A DNA stretch of 64,000 nucleotides from Streptomyces sp. MST-110588 (GTDB lineage Bacteria > Actinomycetota > Actinomycetes > Streptomycetales > Streptomycetaceae): contig NZ_CP074380.1 in the NCBI RefSeq assembly GCF_022695595.1, forward strand, positions 1,364,001-1,428,000, written 5' to 3'. Each line of letters opens with the position of its first letter. Within the stretch, counting starts at the first letter, position 1. This document shows positions 50,322 through 59,309 of this stretch, piece after piece. The notes below the pieces were generated by a model. It did not search any database. It saw only the letters and a list, made by a program, of their open reading frames with translations, and was not told the DNA's origin. The translations under genes and the position numbers were made by a program.

Positions 50322-51722
50322 GAGGTACTGGCAGGTGCCGCGCGGAACGTACTGGCCGTGCCCCGCGCGCCCGGTGAACCGACGCTCCTCGACGACGGGT
50401 TCGCCGCGGGAGAGCACGGTCCGGACGCGTCCGGTGATCTTCTTTCCCTCGTACGCCGAATAGTCGACGTTCATGTGGTGGGTCCCGGCGGAGATGACCT
50501 GTTCAACGCCGGGGTCGTACAGGACGATGTCGGCGTCCGAACCCGGGGCGATGGTGCCCTTCTTCGGGTAGAGGCCGAACATCCGCGCAGGGGTGGCGCA
50601 GGCGATCTCGATCCAGCGGCGGCGGCTTATGCGTCCCTCGACGACCGCCTGGTGGAGCAGGTCCATGCGGTGCTCGACGCCCGGCAGGCCGTTGGGGATC
50701 TTGGAGAAGTCACCGCGTCCCAGCTCCTTCTGCCCGCGGAAGCAGAAGGGGCAGTGGTCGGTGGAGACCACCTGGAGGTCGTTGGTGCGCAGGCCGCGCC
50801 ACAGGGCCGCCTGGTGTTCACGCGGACGCAGTGGCGTGCTGCACACGTACTTCGCGCCCTCGAAGTCCGGTTCGGCGAGGTTGTCGGTGGACAGGAACAG
50901 ATACTGGGGGCAGGTCTCGCCGAAGACGTTGTGACCCGCGTCCCGGGCCTGCGCCAGCTCGGCGACGGCCTCCTGGGCGGAGACGTGCACGACGTACAGG
51001 GGGGCGCCGGCGACCCGGGCGAGCTGGATCGTACGGTGGGTGGCCTCGGCCTCCAGGAGGGCGTGCCGGACCTCGCCGTGGTGGCGGGGGTCGGTCTTCC
51101 CCGCGGCGAGTGCCTGTTCGATCAGTACGTCGATGGCCGGGCCGTTCTCGGCGTGCATCATCACCAGCCCGCCGTTGCCCGCAGCCCGTTGCATGGCGCG
51201 CAGGATCTGCCCGTCGTCGCTGTAGAAGACGCCGGGGTAGGCGGTGAACAGTTTGAAGGAGGTCACGCCCTCCTCGACCAGCAGGTCCATCTCCTTGAGC
51301 GCGTGCTCGTCGACGTCGGAGAGGATCATGTGGAAGGCGTAGTCGACCGCGCACCGGGCGTCGGACTTGGCGTGCCAGCGGTCCAGGCCCTCGCGCAGCG
51401 TCCGGCCGCGCGACTGGACGGCGAAGTCCACGACGGTGGTGGTGCCGCCCCAGGCGGCGGCGCGGGTGCCGGTCTCGAAGGTGTCGCTGGAGGAGGTCCC
51501 GCCGAAGGGGAAGTCCATGTGGGTGTGGGCGTCCACGCCGCCCGGGATCACGTACGTGCCGGTGGCGTCGATCGTACGGTCCGCGGCGGCGGGCCAGTCC
51601 TCGGCCAGGGAACTGCCGTGCGCGGCCAGGGCGGTGACGCGGCCGTCCTCGACCAGGACGTCGGCGTGGATCTCGTCGGCAGCGGTGATCACCAGTCCGC
51701 CGCGGATGACAGTACGGCTCAT
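50316..51722 (-). CDS. Dihydropyrimidinase / D-hydantoinase
   Basis: 468 residues of the amidohydrolase family. Metal ligands: His66 and His68 (DAHTHMD), carboxylated Lys157 (TSFKLF), His in MMHAENG and in VVHVSAQ, and Asp in STDHCPF. Opens dihydrouracil, dihydrothymine or hydantoins. AGGA lies before the ATG at 51722. The partner enzymes (beta-ureidopropionase and aminotransferase) are encoded ~6 kb away at 57870-60148 rather than adjacent. Confidence 0.94.
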   Translation of the reverse strand: MSRTVIRGGLVITAADEIHADVLVEDGRVTALAAHGSSLAEDWPAAADRTIDATGTYVIPGGVDAHTHMDFPFGGTSSSDTFETGTRAAAWGGTTTVVDFAVQSRGRTLREGLDRWHAKSDARCAVDYAFHMILSDVDEHALKEMDLLVEEGVTSFKLFTAYPGVFYSDDGQILRAMQRAAGNGGLVMMHAENGPAIDVLIEQALAAGKTDPRHHGEVRHALLEAEATHRTIQLARVAGAPLYVVHVSAQEAVAELAQARDAGHNVFGETCPQYLFLSTDNLAEPDFEGAKYVCSTPLRPREHQAALWRGLRTNDLQVVSTDHCPFCFRGQKELGRGDFSKIPNGLPGVEHRMDLLHQAVVEGRISRRRWIEIACATPARMFGLYPKKGTIAPGSDADIVLYDPGVEQVISAGTHHMNVDYSAYEGKKITGRVRTVLSRGEPVVEERRFTGRAGHGQYVPRGTCQYLA

Positions 51723-51982
51723 GCTTCCTGCTCCCTTCCGCACCGGTGACGCTCGGCGGTGTCGGGGAGCGGAAGCGGGTGCGGGCCGTCGCCGGTCCTC
51801 ACCCCTGTACCTGACGCCGCGTCACGACCGGTCTACACCCGTAGAGCCGGGCCGTGCAGGAGACCGTAGAAGCATGTCACCGGGAGGGGCAAGAGGCCCG
51901 ACGGCGGGATGCGGCTTCCTTGGCTTCTTCCTCGGCTTTATTAGTTCCTTCCTTGGCTTCTTTCCTGCTTCCTCGCCGCCCT

Positions 51983-52207
51983 TCAGCCGTTTCCGGTCCT
52001 GCCCTCGCCCTTCCCCGTGTCCGGGTCGTCCTCCGTGATCTCCTCGGCGGATTTCTGCCCCTGGTGGCTGGGGGTGTGGGGGTAGCCGGCCTTCCCGTAG
52101 CCCTCGCTGGGCCGCCCGGGGTTCGTCACATCGCGTGTCTCGGCTTCCTCCACCTCTTTGAGGACTTCGTCGAGCGCGCTGTCGGTCTTCTTGCGCTGGG
52201 GAGTCAC
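51983..52207 (-). CDS. Small acidic protein
   Basis: 74 residues, very hydrophilic, rich in Glu/Asp/Gly (TDSALDEVLKEVEEAETRDV, ITEDDPDTGKGEG), probably disordered. GTG start with GGAGG upstream. Such proteins accompany stress genes in Streptomyces. A CT-rich repeat (about 51915-51980) lies just after it. Function unknown. Confidence 0.65.
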   Translation of the reverse strand: MTPQRKKTDSALDEVLKEVEEAETRDVTNPGRPSEGYGKAGYPHTPSHQGQKSAEEITEDDPDTGKGEGRTGNG

Positions 52208-52351
52208 GGGGCCCTCCTGCTTCCTGGGTCTGCTCCGGCATCACCGGTATTCATGGCATCTCCGGCATCCCCAGTACCCGTGACGACGCCGCGCAACCCC
52301 ACGGTCGGTGTCACACGTTCCAGCGAGGGTGAGGGCCGCACGGCCGGTGGG

Positions 52352-52744
52352 TCAGTTTCCCCGCCGCGTCAGCTCCGCCCGGCGCGTCCGGCGGTGCGCG
52401 GTGCCGCCGATGGCGGTGGCCCCGTGGAACTGCGCGAGGGTGAGCGGTGGGACGGCCGGCGGGGTGGGCCGTACGGTTCTGCCGACCGTGCCGCGTCGCC
52501 GGGGCGAGAGGTCGCGCAGGTCGCGGCCCTGTCGTACGCAGCGCTGCCCCGGCCCGCGTACGTACGGTTCGGTGCCCAGGTGCGTGGGGCGGCGGCCCGG
52601 GCGGCGGTGCCGGCCTCCGTGCCGTGCGCCGGGTCCGTTGCCGCCGGCTGTACGGCGGGGCCGGAGCATCGCTTCTTCGTACCGGCCCAGAGCGATGAGA
52701 AGTGCGAACATCGCCAAGGGCACCAGCGCGGCGAGGGCTGGCAT
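52352..52744 (-). CDS. Small single-pass membrane protein
   Basis: 130 residues. Starts MPALAALVPLAMFALLIALG, a single N-terminal membrane helix, followed by a basic, Arg/Pro/Gly-rich cytoplasmic tail with a final segment LTLAQFHGATAIGGTAHRR. AAGGGA upstream. Resembles small actinobacterial membrane proteins (DUF6479-like). Function unknown; the low-complexity tail lowers confidence. Confidence 0.55.
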   Translation of the reverse strand: MPALAALVPLAMFALLIALGRYEEAMLRPRRTAGGNGPGARHGGRHRRPGRRPTHLGTEPYVRGPGQRCVRQGRDLRDLSPRRRGTVGRTVRPTPPAVPPLTLAQFHGATAIGGTAHRRTRRAELTRRGN

Positions 52745-52996
52745 GGGCGTGTCCCTTCGCTGGGGAAACCGCGCACGCTCCGAGGGAGCGCGACGGCTCA
52801 CTCTTCGGGTCACCCGGCACCGGGACGACAAACCTGCCGGGGCACACGGGTTCCGTTCCGCCCGCCGCGCCCGCCCCGGGACGGCTGTTCACACGGCCGG
52901 AGCACGTTTCCGGACGGATTTCCGGGCGGGTTTCCGGCCGTCGGCGGCGGGCACCCGGCTCCTCGCAACCTGGCACCTTCCGGAGGTTCTTTCCCC

Positions 52997-53881
52997 ATGG
53001 ACAGCCGCGAACAGCGCAATCCCGCCGAACAGTACCCCCGCCCGGAATTCCCGCAGCAGGACCAGCCCCACCCCGGCCGCACCGACGCGATGGAGCCCCG
53101 CCCCGACCACGGCGAGGACTCCTATCGCGGCAGCGGACTGCTGCGGGACCGGCGCACCCTGATCACCGGCGGGGACTCGGGCATCGGACGCGCTGTGGCC
53201 CTGGCCTTCGCCCGCGAGGGCGCCGACGTGATGTTCACCTATCTGGAGGAGGAGAAGGACGAGGCGCGGGAAACCGCACGGCTCGTGGAGGAGGCGGGCC
53301 GCCGCGCGGAGGCCGTCTCCTGCGACATCCGTGAGGAGTCCGAATGCCGGCGGCTGGTGGAGCACGCGGTCCAGGAGTTCGGCCGGATCGATGTGCTGGT
53401 GAACAACGCGGCGTATCAGATGGCCCAGTCGGACGGCATCGAGGGCATCACCACCGAGCAGTTCGACCGGGTCCTGCGGACGAATCTGTACGGGATGTTC
53501 TGGCTGTGCAAGATGGCGCTCCCGCACATTCCCGAAGGCGGCAGCATCATCAACACCGCCTCCGTGCAGGCGTACAAGCCCTCCCCGCACCTGCTGGACT
53601 ACGCCACCACCAAGGGCGGCATCGTGACCTTCACCCAAGGTCTGGCGCAGAGCCTCGCCGAGCGCGGCATCCGCGTCAACGCGGTGGCGCCCGGACCGGT
53701 GTGGACCCCGCTCATCCCGTCCACGCTGCCCGACACCAGCGAGTTCGGGGCGCAGAGTCCGCTGGGGCGTGCGGCGCAGCCGGCGGAGATGGCGCCTGCC
53801 TATGTCTTCCTGGCGTCCCAGCACGCCAGCTACATCACCGCGGAGATCGTCAACGCGACAGGAGGCACGCCGCTGCCGTAG
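52997..53881 (+). CDS. Stress-type SDR oxidoreductase (GSP39-like)
   Basis: 294 residues. After ~45 disordered Pro/Gln/His-rich residues come TGGDSGIGRAVALAFAREGA (cofactor), NNAA and the catalytic YATTKGG. The long N-terminus and GDSGIG are typical of general-stress SDRs such as Bacillus YdaD/YhdF. CGGAGG precedes the ATG. Neighbour of other stress-type genes and a SigB/SigF-like factor, so probably part of that response. Confidence 0.9.
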   Translation: MDSREQRNPAEQYPRPEFPQQDQPHPGRTDAMEPRPDHGEDSYRGSGLLRDRRTLITGGDSGIGRAVALAFAREGADVMFTYLEEEKDEARETARLVEEAGRRAEAVSCDIREESECRRLVEHAVQEFGRIDVLVNNAAYQMAQSDGIEGITTEQFDRVLRTNLYGMFWLCKMALPHIPEGGSIINTASVQAYKPSPHLLDYATTKGGIVTFTQGLAQSLAERGIRVNAVAPGPVWTPLIPSTLPDTSEFGAQSPLGRAAQPAEMAPAYVFLASQHASYITAEIVNATGGTPLP

Positions 53882-54038
53882 GAGCCGCTGCCCGTACGGG
53901 GACGGAGCGCCCGTACCCGTACGGGTACCCGTAGCCGTGCGCAGGGTCCGCAGCCGTACGCATGGCCCGTACCCGCCGTCCGTACCGCCCCGCCGTCCAT
54001 ACCGTCCCGCCGACCGTCCGAGACCAGGGGACCGTTCC

Positions 54039-55616
54039 ATGGCCGATTCCCGTTCCGATGCCCATGCCGGTGCCGGTGCCGCCGGCCCGCCCGCCGACGC
54101 CGAGTCCTACTGGATGGCGACCGCCCCCGCCGCCGCCCCCTACCCCGCGCTCACCGCGTCCCTGGACGTGGACGTGGCGGTGGTCGGCGGCGGTGTCGCG
54201 GGCCTGAGCACCGCCTGGGAGCTGGCCCGCACCGGCCGCTCGGTGGCGCTGCTCGAAGCCGGCCGGATCGCCGCGCAGGTCACCGGGCACACCACCGCCA
54301 AGGTGTCCTCGCTGCACACCCTGGTGTACGACAAGCTGCGCCGTACGCGGGGCCCGGAAGGGGCGCGTCTGTACGCGCGTTCCCAGCAGGAGGCCATCGA
54401 GCACGTCGCCGAGGTCGCGGCGGAGCTGGGCGTCGACTGCGAACTGGAACGGCTGCCCGCCTTCACGTACGTCACCGAGCCGGCGTCCTGCGCGGAGCTG
54501 CGGGCGGAGGCGGAGGCGGCGCGTGAGGCCGGGCTGCCGGCGTCCTTCGTACGCGAGACCGGGCTGCCGTTCCCGGTGGCGGGCGCGGTCCGGGTGGAGG
54601 ACCAGGCCCAGTTCCACCCGCGCAAATATCTGCTGGCGCTGGCCGAGGACCTGGTGGCGCGCGGCGGCGCGGTGCACGAGCACACGCGGGTCACGGGCCT
54701 GAGCGAGGGCTCGCCGTGCCGGCTGACCACGGAGTCCGGGGCCACCGTGACCGCCCGGGACGTCGTGGTGGCCACCCACTACCCCGTCTTCGACCGGGCG
54801 CTGCTCTTTGCGCGCCTGGTGCCGCGCCGGGAGCTGGTGGTGGCCGGGCCGGTCCCCGCCGACCAGGACCCCGGCGGGATGTTCATCACCGAGGAGCAGG
54901 GCAAGCGGTCGGTGCGCACCGCTCCGTACGAGGACGGCCGGCGGCTGCTCATCGTCACCGGGGAGAACTTCAAGCCGGGGACGCGGGACAGCGCCGAGGG
55001 GTACGCGCGCCTGGACGCCTGGGCCCGCGAGCACTTCCCCGGCGTACGGATGGCCTATCGCTGGGCCGCCCAGGACACCGACCCCACCGACACCGTTCCG
55101 CTGGTCGGCCCCTTCCATCAGGCCGCCCGGCACACCTACGTCGCCACCGGCTTCGGCGGCTGGGGGATGAGCGGCGGCGTCATGGCGGGGCGGCTGCTGA
55201 CCGATCTGATCGCGGGCAAGGAGCCGCCGTGGGCGGGCCTGTACGACCCGCGGCGGCTGCGCAGCGCGCTGCGCGAGGCCCCGGCCTTCCTCAAGCACCA
55301 GGCGGAGGTGGCGCAGCACTTCGTGGGCGACCGGCTGTCCGGTACGCATGTCGGCTCCGTACGGGACATCGCCCCGGGCAGCGGTGCGCTGGTCCGGGTC
55401 GGCGGCAGGAGCTGCGCGGTCCACCGCGACGAGGACGGTACGCTGCACGGCCTGTCGGCACGCTGTACGCATCTGGGGTGCCTGGTGGCCTTCAACCAGG
55501 GCGAGCGGGCGTGGGAGTGCCCGTGCCACGGCTCGCGCTTCGGTACGGACGGCACGGTGCTCCAGGGGCCCGCCAACCGTCCGCTTGAGGAGCGGCAGGT
55601 GCCCGACGAGGCGTGA
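54039..55616 (+). CDS. DAO-type FAD oxidoreductase with C-terminal Rieske domain
   Basis: 525 residues. FAD motif VAVVGGGVAGLSTAWELART (about 47-66), the AQVTGHTTAKVSSLH segment, and GGWGMSGGVMAGRLL. A Rieske [2Fe-2S] domain follows with CTHLGC and CPCHGSRF. Such fusions are found in stress or sugar-acid loci; substrate unknown. The gap before it holds a GTACCCGTACGGGTAC palindrome (53913-53928). Probably in one transcript with the SDR. Confidence 0.92.
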   Translation: MADSRSDAHAGAGAAGPPADAESYWMATAPAAAPYPALTASLDVDVAVVGGGVAGLSTAWELARTGRSVALLEAGRIAAQVTGHTTAKVSSLHTLVYDKLRRTRGPEGARLYARSQQEAIEHVAEVAAELGVDCELERLPAFTYVTEPASCAELRAEAEAAREAGLPASFVRETGLPFPVAGAVRVEDQAQFHPRKYLLALAEDLVARGGAVHEHTRVTGLSEGSPCRLTTESGATVTARDVVVATHYPVFDRALLFARLVPRRELVVAGPVPADQDPGGMFITEEQGKRSVRTAPYEDGRRLLIVTGENFKPGTRDSAEGYARLDAWAREHFPGVRMAYRWAAQDTDPTDTVPLVGPFHQAARHTYVATGFGGWGMSGGVMAGRLLTDLIAGKEPPWAGLYDPRRLRSALREAPAFLKHQAEVAQHFVGDRLSGTHVGSVRDIAPGSGALVRVGGRSCAVHRDEDGTLHGLSARCTHLGCLVAFNQGERAWECPCHGSRFGTDGTVLQGPANRPLEERQVPDEA

Positions 55617-55669
55617 GCCCGGGGTGTGCCGGGGCACCGGCCCGCTCCCCGTACAGGGCACCGGCCCGC

Positions 55670-55882
55670 TCAGGGAAGGGCGGAGCCGGACTCCCTCCCC
55701 AGCACGCCGGAGCGCGGGCGTGGCTCCCCGTCGCGCTCGGGGTGCAGGTCGAGCATGTCGAGGAGCTCGGCGAGGTCCTCGGCGTCACGGGCGTGCTGGG
55801 CCAGTGCCAGGCGGGCCCGGCGCCGCTCGTGGTCACGGCCGGCGGTGCCCCGCCCTGCGGCGGGATCGCGTTCGTCGTTCAC
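55670..55882 (-). CDS. Small hypothetical protein
   Basis: 70 residues with an Arg-rich N-terminus and a helical segment RLALAQHARDAEDLAELLDM that looks conserved in Streptomyces. GTG start, weak ribosome site. Function unknown. Confidence 0.55.
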   Translation of the reverse strand: MNDERDPAAGRGTAGRDHERRRARLALAQHARDAEDLAELLDMLDLHPERDGEPRPRSGVLGRESGSALP

Positions 55883-56020
55883 CCTGGCATTCTGCGGCGC
55901 CCCGCGCCGACCTCGCCTGTCCTCCGCCCGGCCAGAGGACCAAACGGGGCCGGCCGGGGCGGGTCGGCGGCATCACCGGGGGCTCACCGGTGAGACCTGG
56001 TAAGACGTCACCGGACGGCC

Positions 56021-56113
56021 TCAGAGAACGTCACCCAAGGCGTCGCCCAGGACGTCACTCATGACATCGCCCAAGACGTCATCGAGAGGCGGCTGCGCAG
56101 GGCCCCGGGACAC
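56021..56113 (-). CDS. Possible 30-residue repeat peptide
   Basis: GTG one base after the stop of the 123-residue gene; encodes a peptide whose last 20 residues are a four-residue repeat of the form (L/M)(G/S)D(V/A) ending in Leu, from a 12-bp DNA repeat (56029-56089). Regular acidic/hydrophobic alternation suggests an amphipathic helix. No strong ribosome site, so it may not be translated. Confidence 0.3.
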   Translation of the reverse strand: MSRGPAQPPLDDVLGDVMSDVLGDALGDVL

Positions 56114-56114
56114 C

Positions 56115-56486
56115 TCAGCGGGAGCGCAGCAGCAGGTCCAGCTCCTTCTCCTGGTCCCCCGCCGAGGCGCCCTCGGTCTCCACGACGAAGACCTCCCCCA
56201 GCGCCCGCGCCAGCCGGTCGACCGCCCGGTTGCCGCCCTGCAACTGCGCCTGCACGGAGCCGCCCAGCGAGGCGGGCACCGGTTCCCCCTGCCCGTCCGA
56301 GACGTCGAAGACCGCGTTCCAGACCGTGGGGTGGTCGCCCGGTGCGTCCCTGGGCCGGTCCCCGGCCTCGCGGTCGGAGGCGAACGCGCCGCCCAGCGCG
56401 CGGAAGACGGCCTCGGCGTCCTCGTGCGCGCAGTCGCTGAGCTGCACGGTCACATGGGCTTCGGACCGCTGGGAGCTGATGGGCAT
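56115..56486 (-). CDS. Hypothetical protein
   Basis: 123 residues: MPISSQRSEAHVTVQLSDCA, an AFRALGGAFAS helix, TVWNAVFDVSDG, and an RAVDRLARALGEVFVVE helix. AAGGAGAAGG precedes the ATG, so expression is likely. No family recognised. Divergent from the sigma-factor gene. Confidence 0.68.
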   Translation of the reverse strand: MPISSQRSEAHVTVQLSDCAHEDAEAVFRALGGAFASDREAGDRPRDAPGDHPTVWNAVFDVSDGQGEPVPASLGGSVQAQLQGGNRAVDRLARALGEVFVVETEGASAGDQEKELDLLLRSR

Positions 56487-56952
56487 GACCCTTCTCCTTC
56501 ATCGTCTTTCGTCGGCCATCGTCGTTCGCCGGCCTCGACCGGCCTTCGCGCCTGCTCATGGGGCCGGTGGATCACACAGGTACCCGGTGCGGGCCGCGGT
56601 ATCCGCGCGCACGGCTGCCCGCGGCCTGTGGGCCCCTCGGCTCACTCCTTCGGCCCATAGGGACGGTGAGGGCGCCTGGCCTCCTACGGGGTACCCGGGC
56701 GTCCGGTACGTACGCGGTACGTACCGGACGCCGGGCATGCGATATCCGCCCGCACGTACGCCCCGGTATGCACCCGTATGCCACGGCGGAAAAGGCGTCC
56801 GGTCCCCGGCCGATACCCGGCCGACTTCCGGATGCCGGGCGAATGCGGCGACCTTAATGTGGGCCCAGAACGCGTGGGAAAAGCGCTTCTCCCGTGTCGT
56901 GGGCAATGGACGGGCCACGCGCTTCCGTGCACCGTTGGGAGAGCGAAACGCC
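56487..56952. other. Divergent region upstream of sigma-factor gene
   Basis: 466 bases, no gene supported. Contains the 35-bp palindrome listed separately and a hairpin in the sigma leader (GGGAAAAGCGC / CTTCTCCC, about 56876-56893). Must hold two promoters. Confidence 0.5.
56698..56732. repeat. Perfect 16-bp inverted repeat
   Basis: GGCGTCCGGTACGTAC, a GCG centre, then the exact complement. The centre of each arm repeats GTAC. No T run follows. Candidate operator or cruciform upstream of the sigma-factor gene, about 220 bp from its start. Confidence 0.85.
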
Positions 56953-57780
56953 ATGACCAGCAAAGCTGCTCCGAACACCGCCCGCCGCCGGGTCCATTAC
57001 GACGCCCCGGACACCGCCGAGGCATTCCTGCGGATGGCGAGTCTGCCCGACGGCCCGGAAAAGCAGCGCCTGCGCGAGCAGGTGACCTGCGCCTGGCTCC
57101 CGATGGCGCAACGGCTCGCGCTGCGCTTCCGTGACCGCGGGGAATCCCTGGAAGACCTCAAACAGGTGGCGGCGCTCGGCCTGGTCAAAGCCGTCGACCA
57201 TTTCGACCCCGGGCGCGGTGACGCCTTCGCCAGTTATGCCGTGCCCACCGTCGTCGGTGAGATAAAGCGGCATTTCCGCGACCATACCTGGGGTGTCCAT
57301 GTTCCGCGCCGGGTACAGGAATTGCGGGCCAAGGTCCGTACGGCCGTACGGGAGCTGTCCGCCACCGCCGACGACCGCTCCCCCTCGGTCGCCGCGATCG
57401 CCGCGCACACCCAGCTCTCCGAGGGCGACGTCCTGCTCGGCATGGAGGCGCTGCAGAGCTACAAGTCGCTGTCCCTGGAGGCCGAACGCCCCGGCGCGGA
57501 CGACGGGTTGAGCCTGCACGGCAGCCTGGGCCTGACCGAGCCCGCCTACGAGCTGGTCACCGACCGGGAGGCGGTCAAGACCTATGTGCGGCGGCTGCCC
57601 GAACGTGAGCGGCGCATCCTGTACCTGCGGTTCTTCTGCGACATGACGCAGAGCCGCATAGGTGAGGAACTCGGGCTCTCCCAGATGCATGTGTGCCGGA
57701 TCATCCGGCGCACCTGCGCGACCCTGCGCGAACAGGTCGAGACGCAGACGCAGGGGGAAACGGTTCTGTCGGGGCCCTGA
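56953..57780 (+). CDS. SigB/SigF/SigG-family RNA polymerase sigma factor
   Basis: 275 residues. Region 2 (QVAALGLVKAVDHFDPGRGD, then FASYAVPTVVGEIKRHFRDH), region 3 and a region 4 helix-turn-helix (MTQSRIGEELGLSQMHVCRI) are intact. This class is controlled by anti-sigma kinases and PP2C phosphatases and drives stress or sporulation genes. No anti-sigma gene is adjacent. GGGAGA upstream of the ATG. The SDR and DAO-Rieske genes nearby may be among its targets. Confidence 0.95.
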   Translation: MTSKAAPNTARRRVHYDAPDTAEAFLRMASLPDGPEKQRLREQVTCAWLPMAQRLALRFRDRGESLEDLKQVAALGLVKAVDHFDPGRGDAFASYAVPTVVGEIKRHFRDHTWGVHVPRRVQELRAKVRTAVRELSATADDRSPSVAAIAAHTQLSEGDVLLGMEALQSYKSLSLEAERPGADDGLSLHGSLGLTEPAYELVTDREAVKTYVRRLPERERRILYLRFFCDMTQSRIGEELGLSQMHVCRIIRRTCATLREQVETQTQGETVLSGP

Positions 57781-57792
57781 GCGTACGCGTCC

Positions 57793-57832
57793 GGGGCCCT
57801 GAGCGTACGCACATGCATGCGCTCAGGGCCCC
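57793..57832. terminator. Bidirectional terminator, sigma factor / aminotransferase
   Basis: 13-bp perfect stem (GGGGCCCTGAGCG with its complement, 57793-57805 and 57820-57832) between converging genes. GGGGCCCTGAGCGTACGC is also directly repeated at about 57770. Confidence 0.85.
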
Positions 57833-57869
57833 GTGCGCCCTGCCCCGTACCCGTATCACCTGTGGCGGC

Positions 57870-59309
57870 TCAAGACCGCCGGCCCGTCATGTGGTCCTGC
57901 GCCGCGTGCAGGGCCTGCCCGAGGAGTTCCGCGCCCTCCTCCGCCTCGGCGACGGTCAGCGACAGCGGCGGCGCGATACGCAGCGCGACGCCGCCCGTCC
58001 CGCCCCTGCCGATCAGCAGGCCGCGCTCGCGGGCCGCCTCCAGGACGAGCCCCGCGGCCTCGGGCGAGGGCTCGTCCGTACCGGGCCGCACCAGTTCGAC
58101 GCCGATCATCAGGCCGCGGCCCCGCACCTCCCGTACGAGGCCGAGCCCGGCGGTGACGGCCCGCAGGCGCTCGGCGAGCAGCCCGCCCACGCGCCGGGCG
58201 TTGCCCTGGAGGTCGTGTTCGAGCAGATGGGTGAGGTTGGCGAGGGCGGCGGTCATGGTGACGGGGCTGCCGCCGAAGGTGGAGACGGAGTGGGCCGTCA
58301 GGCAGTTCATCACCTCGGCGCGGGCCACCACGCCGCCGACGGACATGCCGTTGCCGATGCCCTTGGCGAACGTCAGCAGGTCCGGCGGGCCGTTGCCGGC
58401 GTGCGCCTGCCAGCCCCAGAAGTGCTCGCCGGTACGGCCCCAGCCGGTCTGCACCTCGTCGCTGATCCACAGGATGCCGTGCCGGTCCAGGACCTCGCGG
58501 AACGCCGCGTACAGGCCGTCCGGCGGCATGGTGAAGCCGCCGACGCCCTGCACCGGCTCGGCGATCAGCGCGGCCACGCCGCCCGCCGTCTGCCCGAGCA
58601 TGTCCTCCAGGTCGGCGACGCAGGCCGCGATGTACTCGGCGTCGCCGAGGTGGGCGTACGGTCCCCGGCCGCGTACGCCGCCGTGTACGTACAGCGTCTG
58701 CACGGGCGAGAGGCTGGTCGGCGACCAGGCGCTGTTGCCGGTGATGCCGACCGAGGAGAAGGACCGGCCGTGGTAGCTGTTGCGCATGGCCAGGACCTGG
58801 TTGGAACGGCGGTACTGCGTGGCCAGGAGGAGGGCGGTGTCGTTGGCCTCGGTCCCGGAGGTGGTGAAGAAGACCCGGGCGTCCGGGATGCCGGAGAGCC
58901 CGGCGATCCGCTCCGCCAGTTCCACCATGGGGCGGGAGAGGTAGAGGGTGGAGGTGTGCAGGATGCGGCCGGCCTGCTCGCCGATCGCCTTGGTCACCTC
59001 GGGCAGGGCGTGCGCGGTCATGGTGGTGAGGATGCCGCCGAAGAAGTCCAGGTAGCGGTTGCCCTCGGCGTCCCAGACGTGCCGGCCCTCGCCGTGGGTG
59101 AGCTCGATGGGCTGCTCGTAGTACAGGCTCAGCCAGTCGGGCATGACGGCGGCGTGCCGGGTGCGCAGGTTCCGGGTCTGCTGGTTCGCGCTCCGGCGGT
59201 TCGCGCCCTGGTCGTTGCCGCTGTGGCCGTTCACGCTCTGCTCGTTGCCGCTGTGGCCGTTCACGCTCTGGTGGTTCGCGCCCTGGTCGTTCGCGCTTTC
59301 GGGGGTCAT
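57870..59309 (-). CDS. Class III aminotransferase (beta-alanine/AGXT2-like)
   Basis: 479 residues. PLP-lysine region FAKGIGNGMSVGG, cofactor-binding SGTEAND, and DEVQTGWGRTG before it. With beta-ureidopropionase (overlapping by ATGA) and dihydropyrimidinase nearby, its likely substrate is beta-alanine or beta-aminoisobutyrate. Residues ~5-45 are an Asn/Gln/Gly/His repeat (GANHQSVNGHSGNEQSVNGH) from a 30-bp DNA repeat and are absent from the fold. Confidence 0.93.
   Translation of the reverse strand: MTPESANDQGANHQSVNGHSGNEQSVNGHSGNDQGANRRSANQQTRNLRTRHAAVMPDWLSLYYEQPIELTHGEGRHVWDAEGNRYLDFFGGILTTMTAHALPEVTKAIGEQAGRILHTSTLYLSRPMVELAERIAGLSGIPDARVFFTTSGTEANDTALLLATQYRRSNQVLAMRNSYHGRSFSSVGITGNSAWSPTSLSPVQTLYVHGGVRGRGPYAHLGDAEYIAACVADLEDMLGQTAGGVAALIAEPVQGVGGFTMPPDGLYAAFREVLDRHGILWISDEVQTGWGRTGEHFWGWQAHAGNGPPDLLTFAKGIGNGMSVGGVVARAEVMNCLTAHSVSTFGGSPVTMTAALANLTHLLEHDLQGNARRVGGLLAERLRAVTAGLGLVREVRGRGLMIGVELVRPGTDEPSPEAAGLVLEAARERGLLIGRGGTGGVALRIAPPLSLTVAEAEEGAELLGQALHAAQDHMTGRRS
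59211..59270 (+). repeat. 30-bp tandem repeat inside aminotransferase gene
   Basis: Two units differing at one base (59211-59240, 59241-59270), flanked by two copies of GGTTCGCGCCCTGGTCGTT. Being a multiple of three, it adds ten residues per unit to the N-terminal tail and could vary in copy number. Confidence 0.8.
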
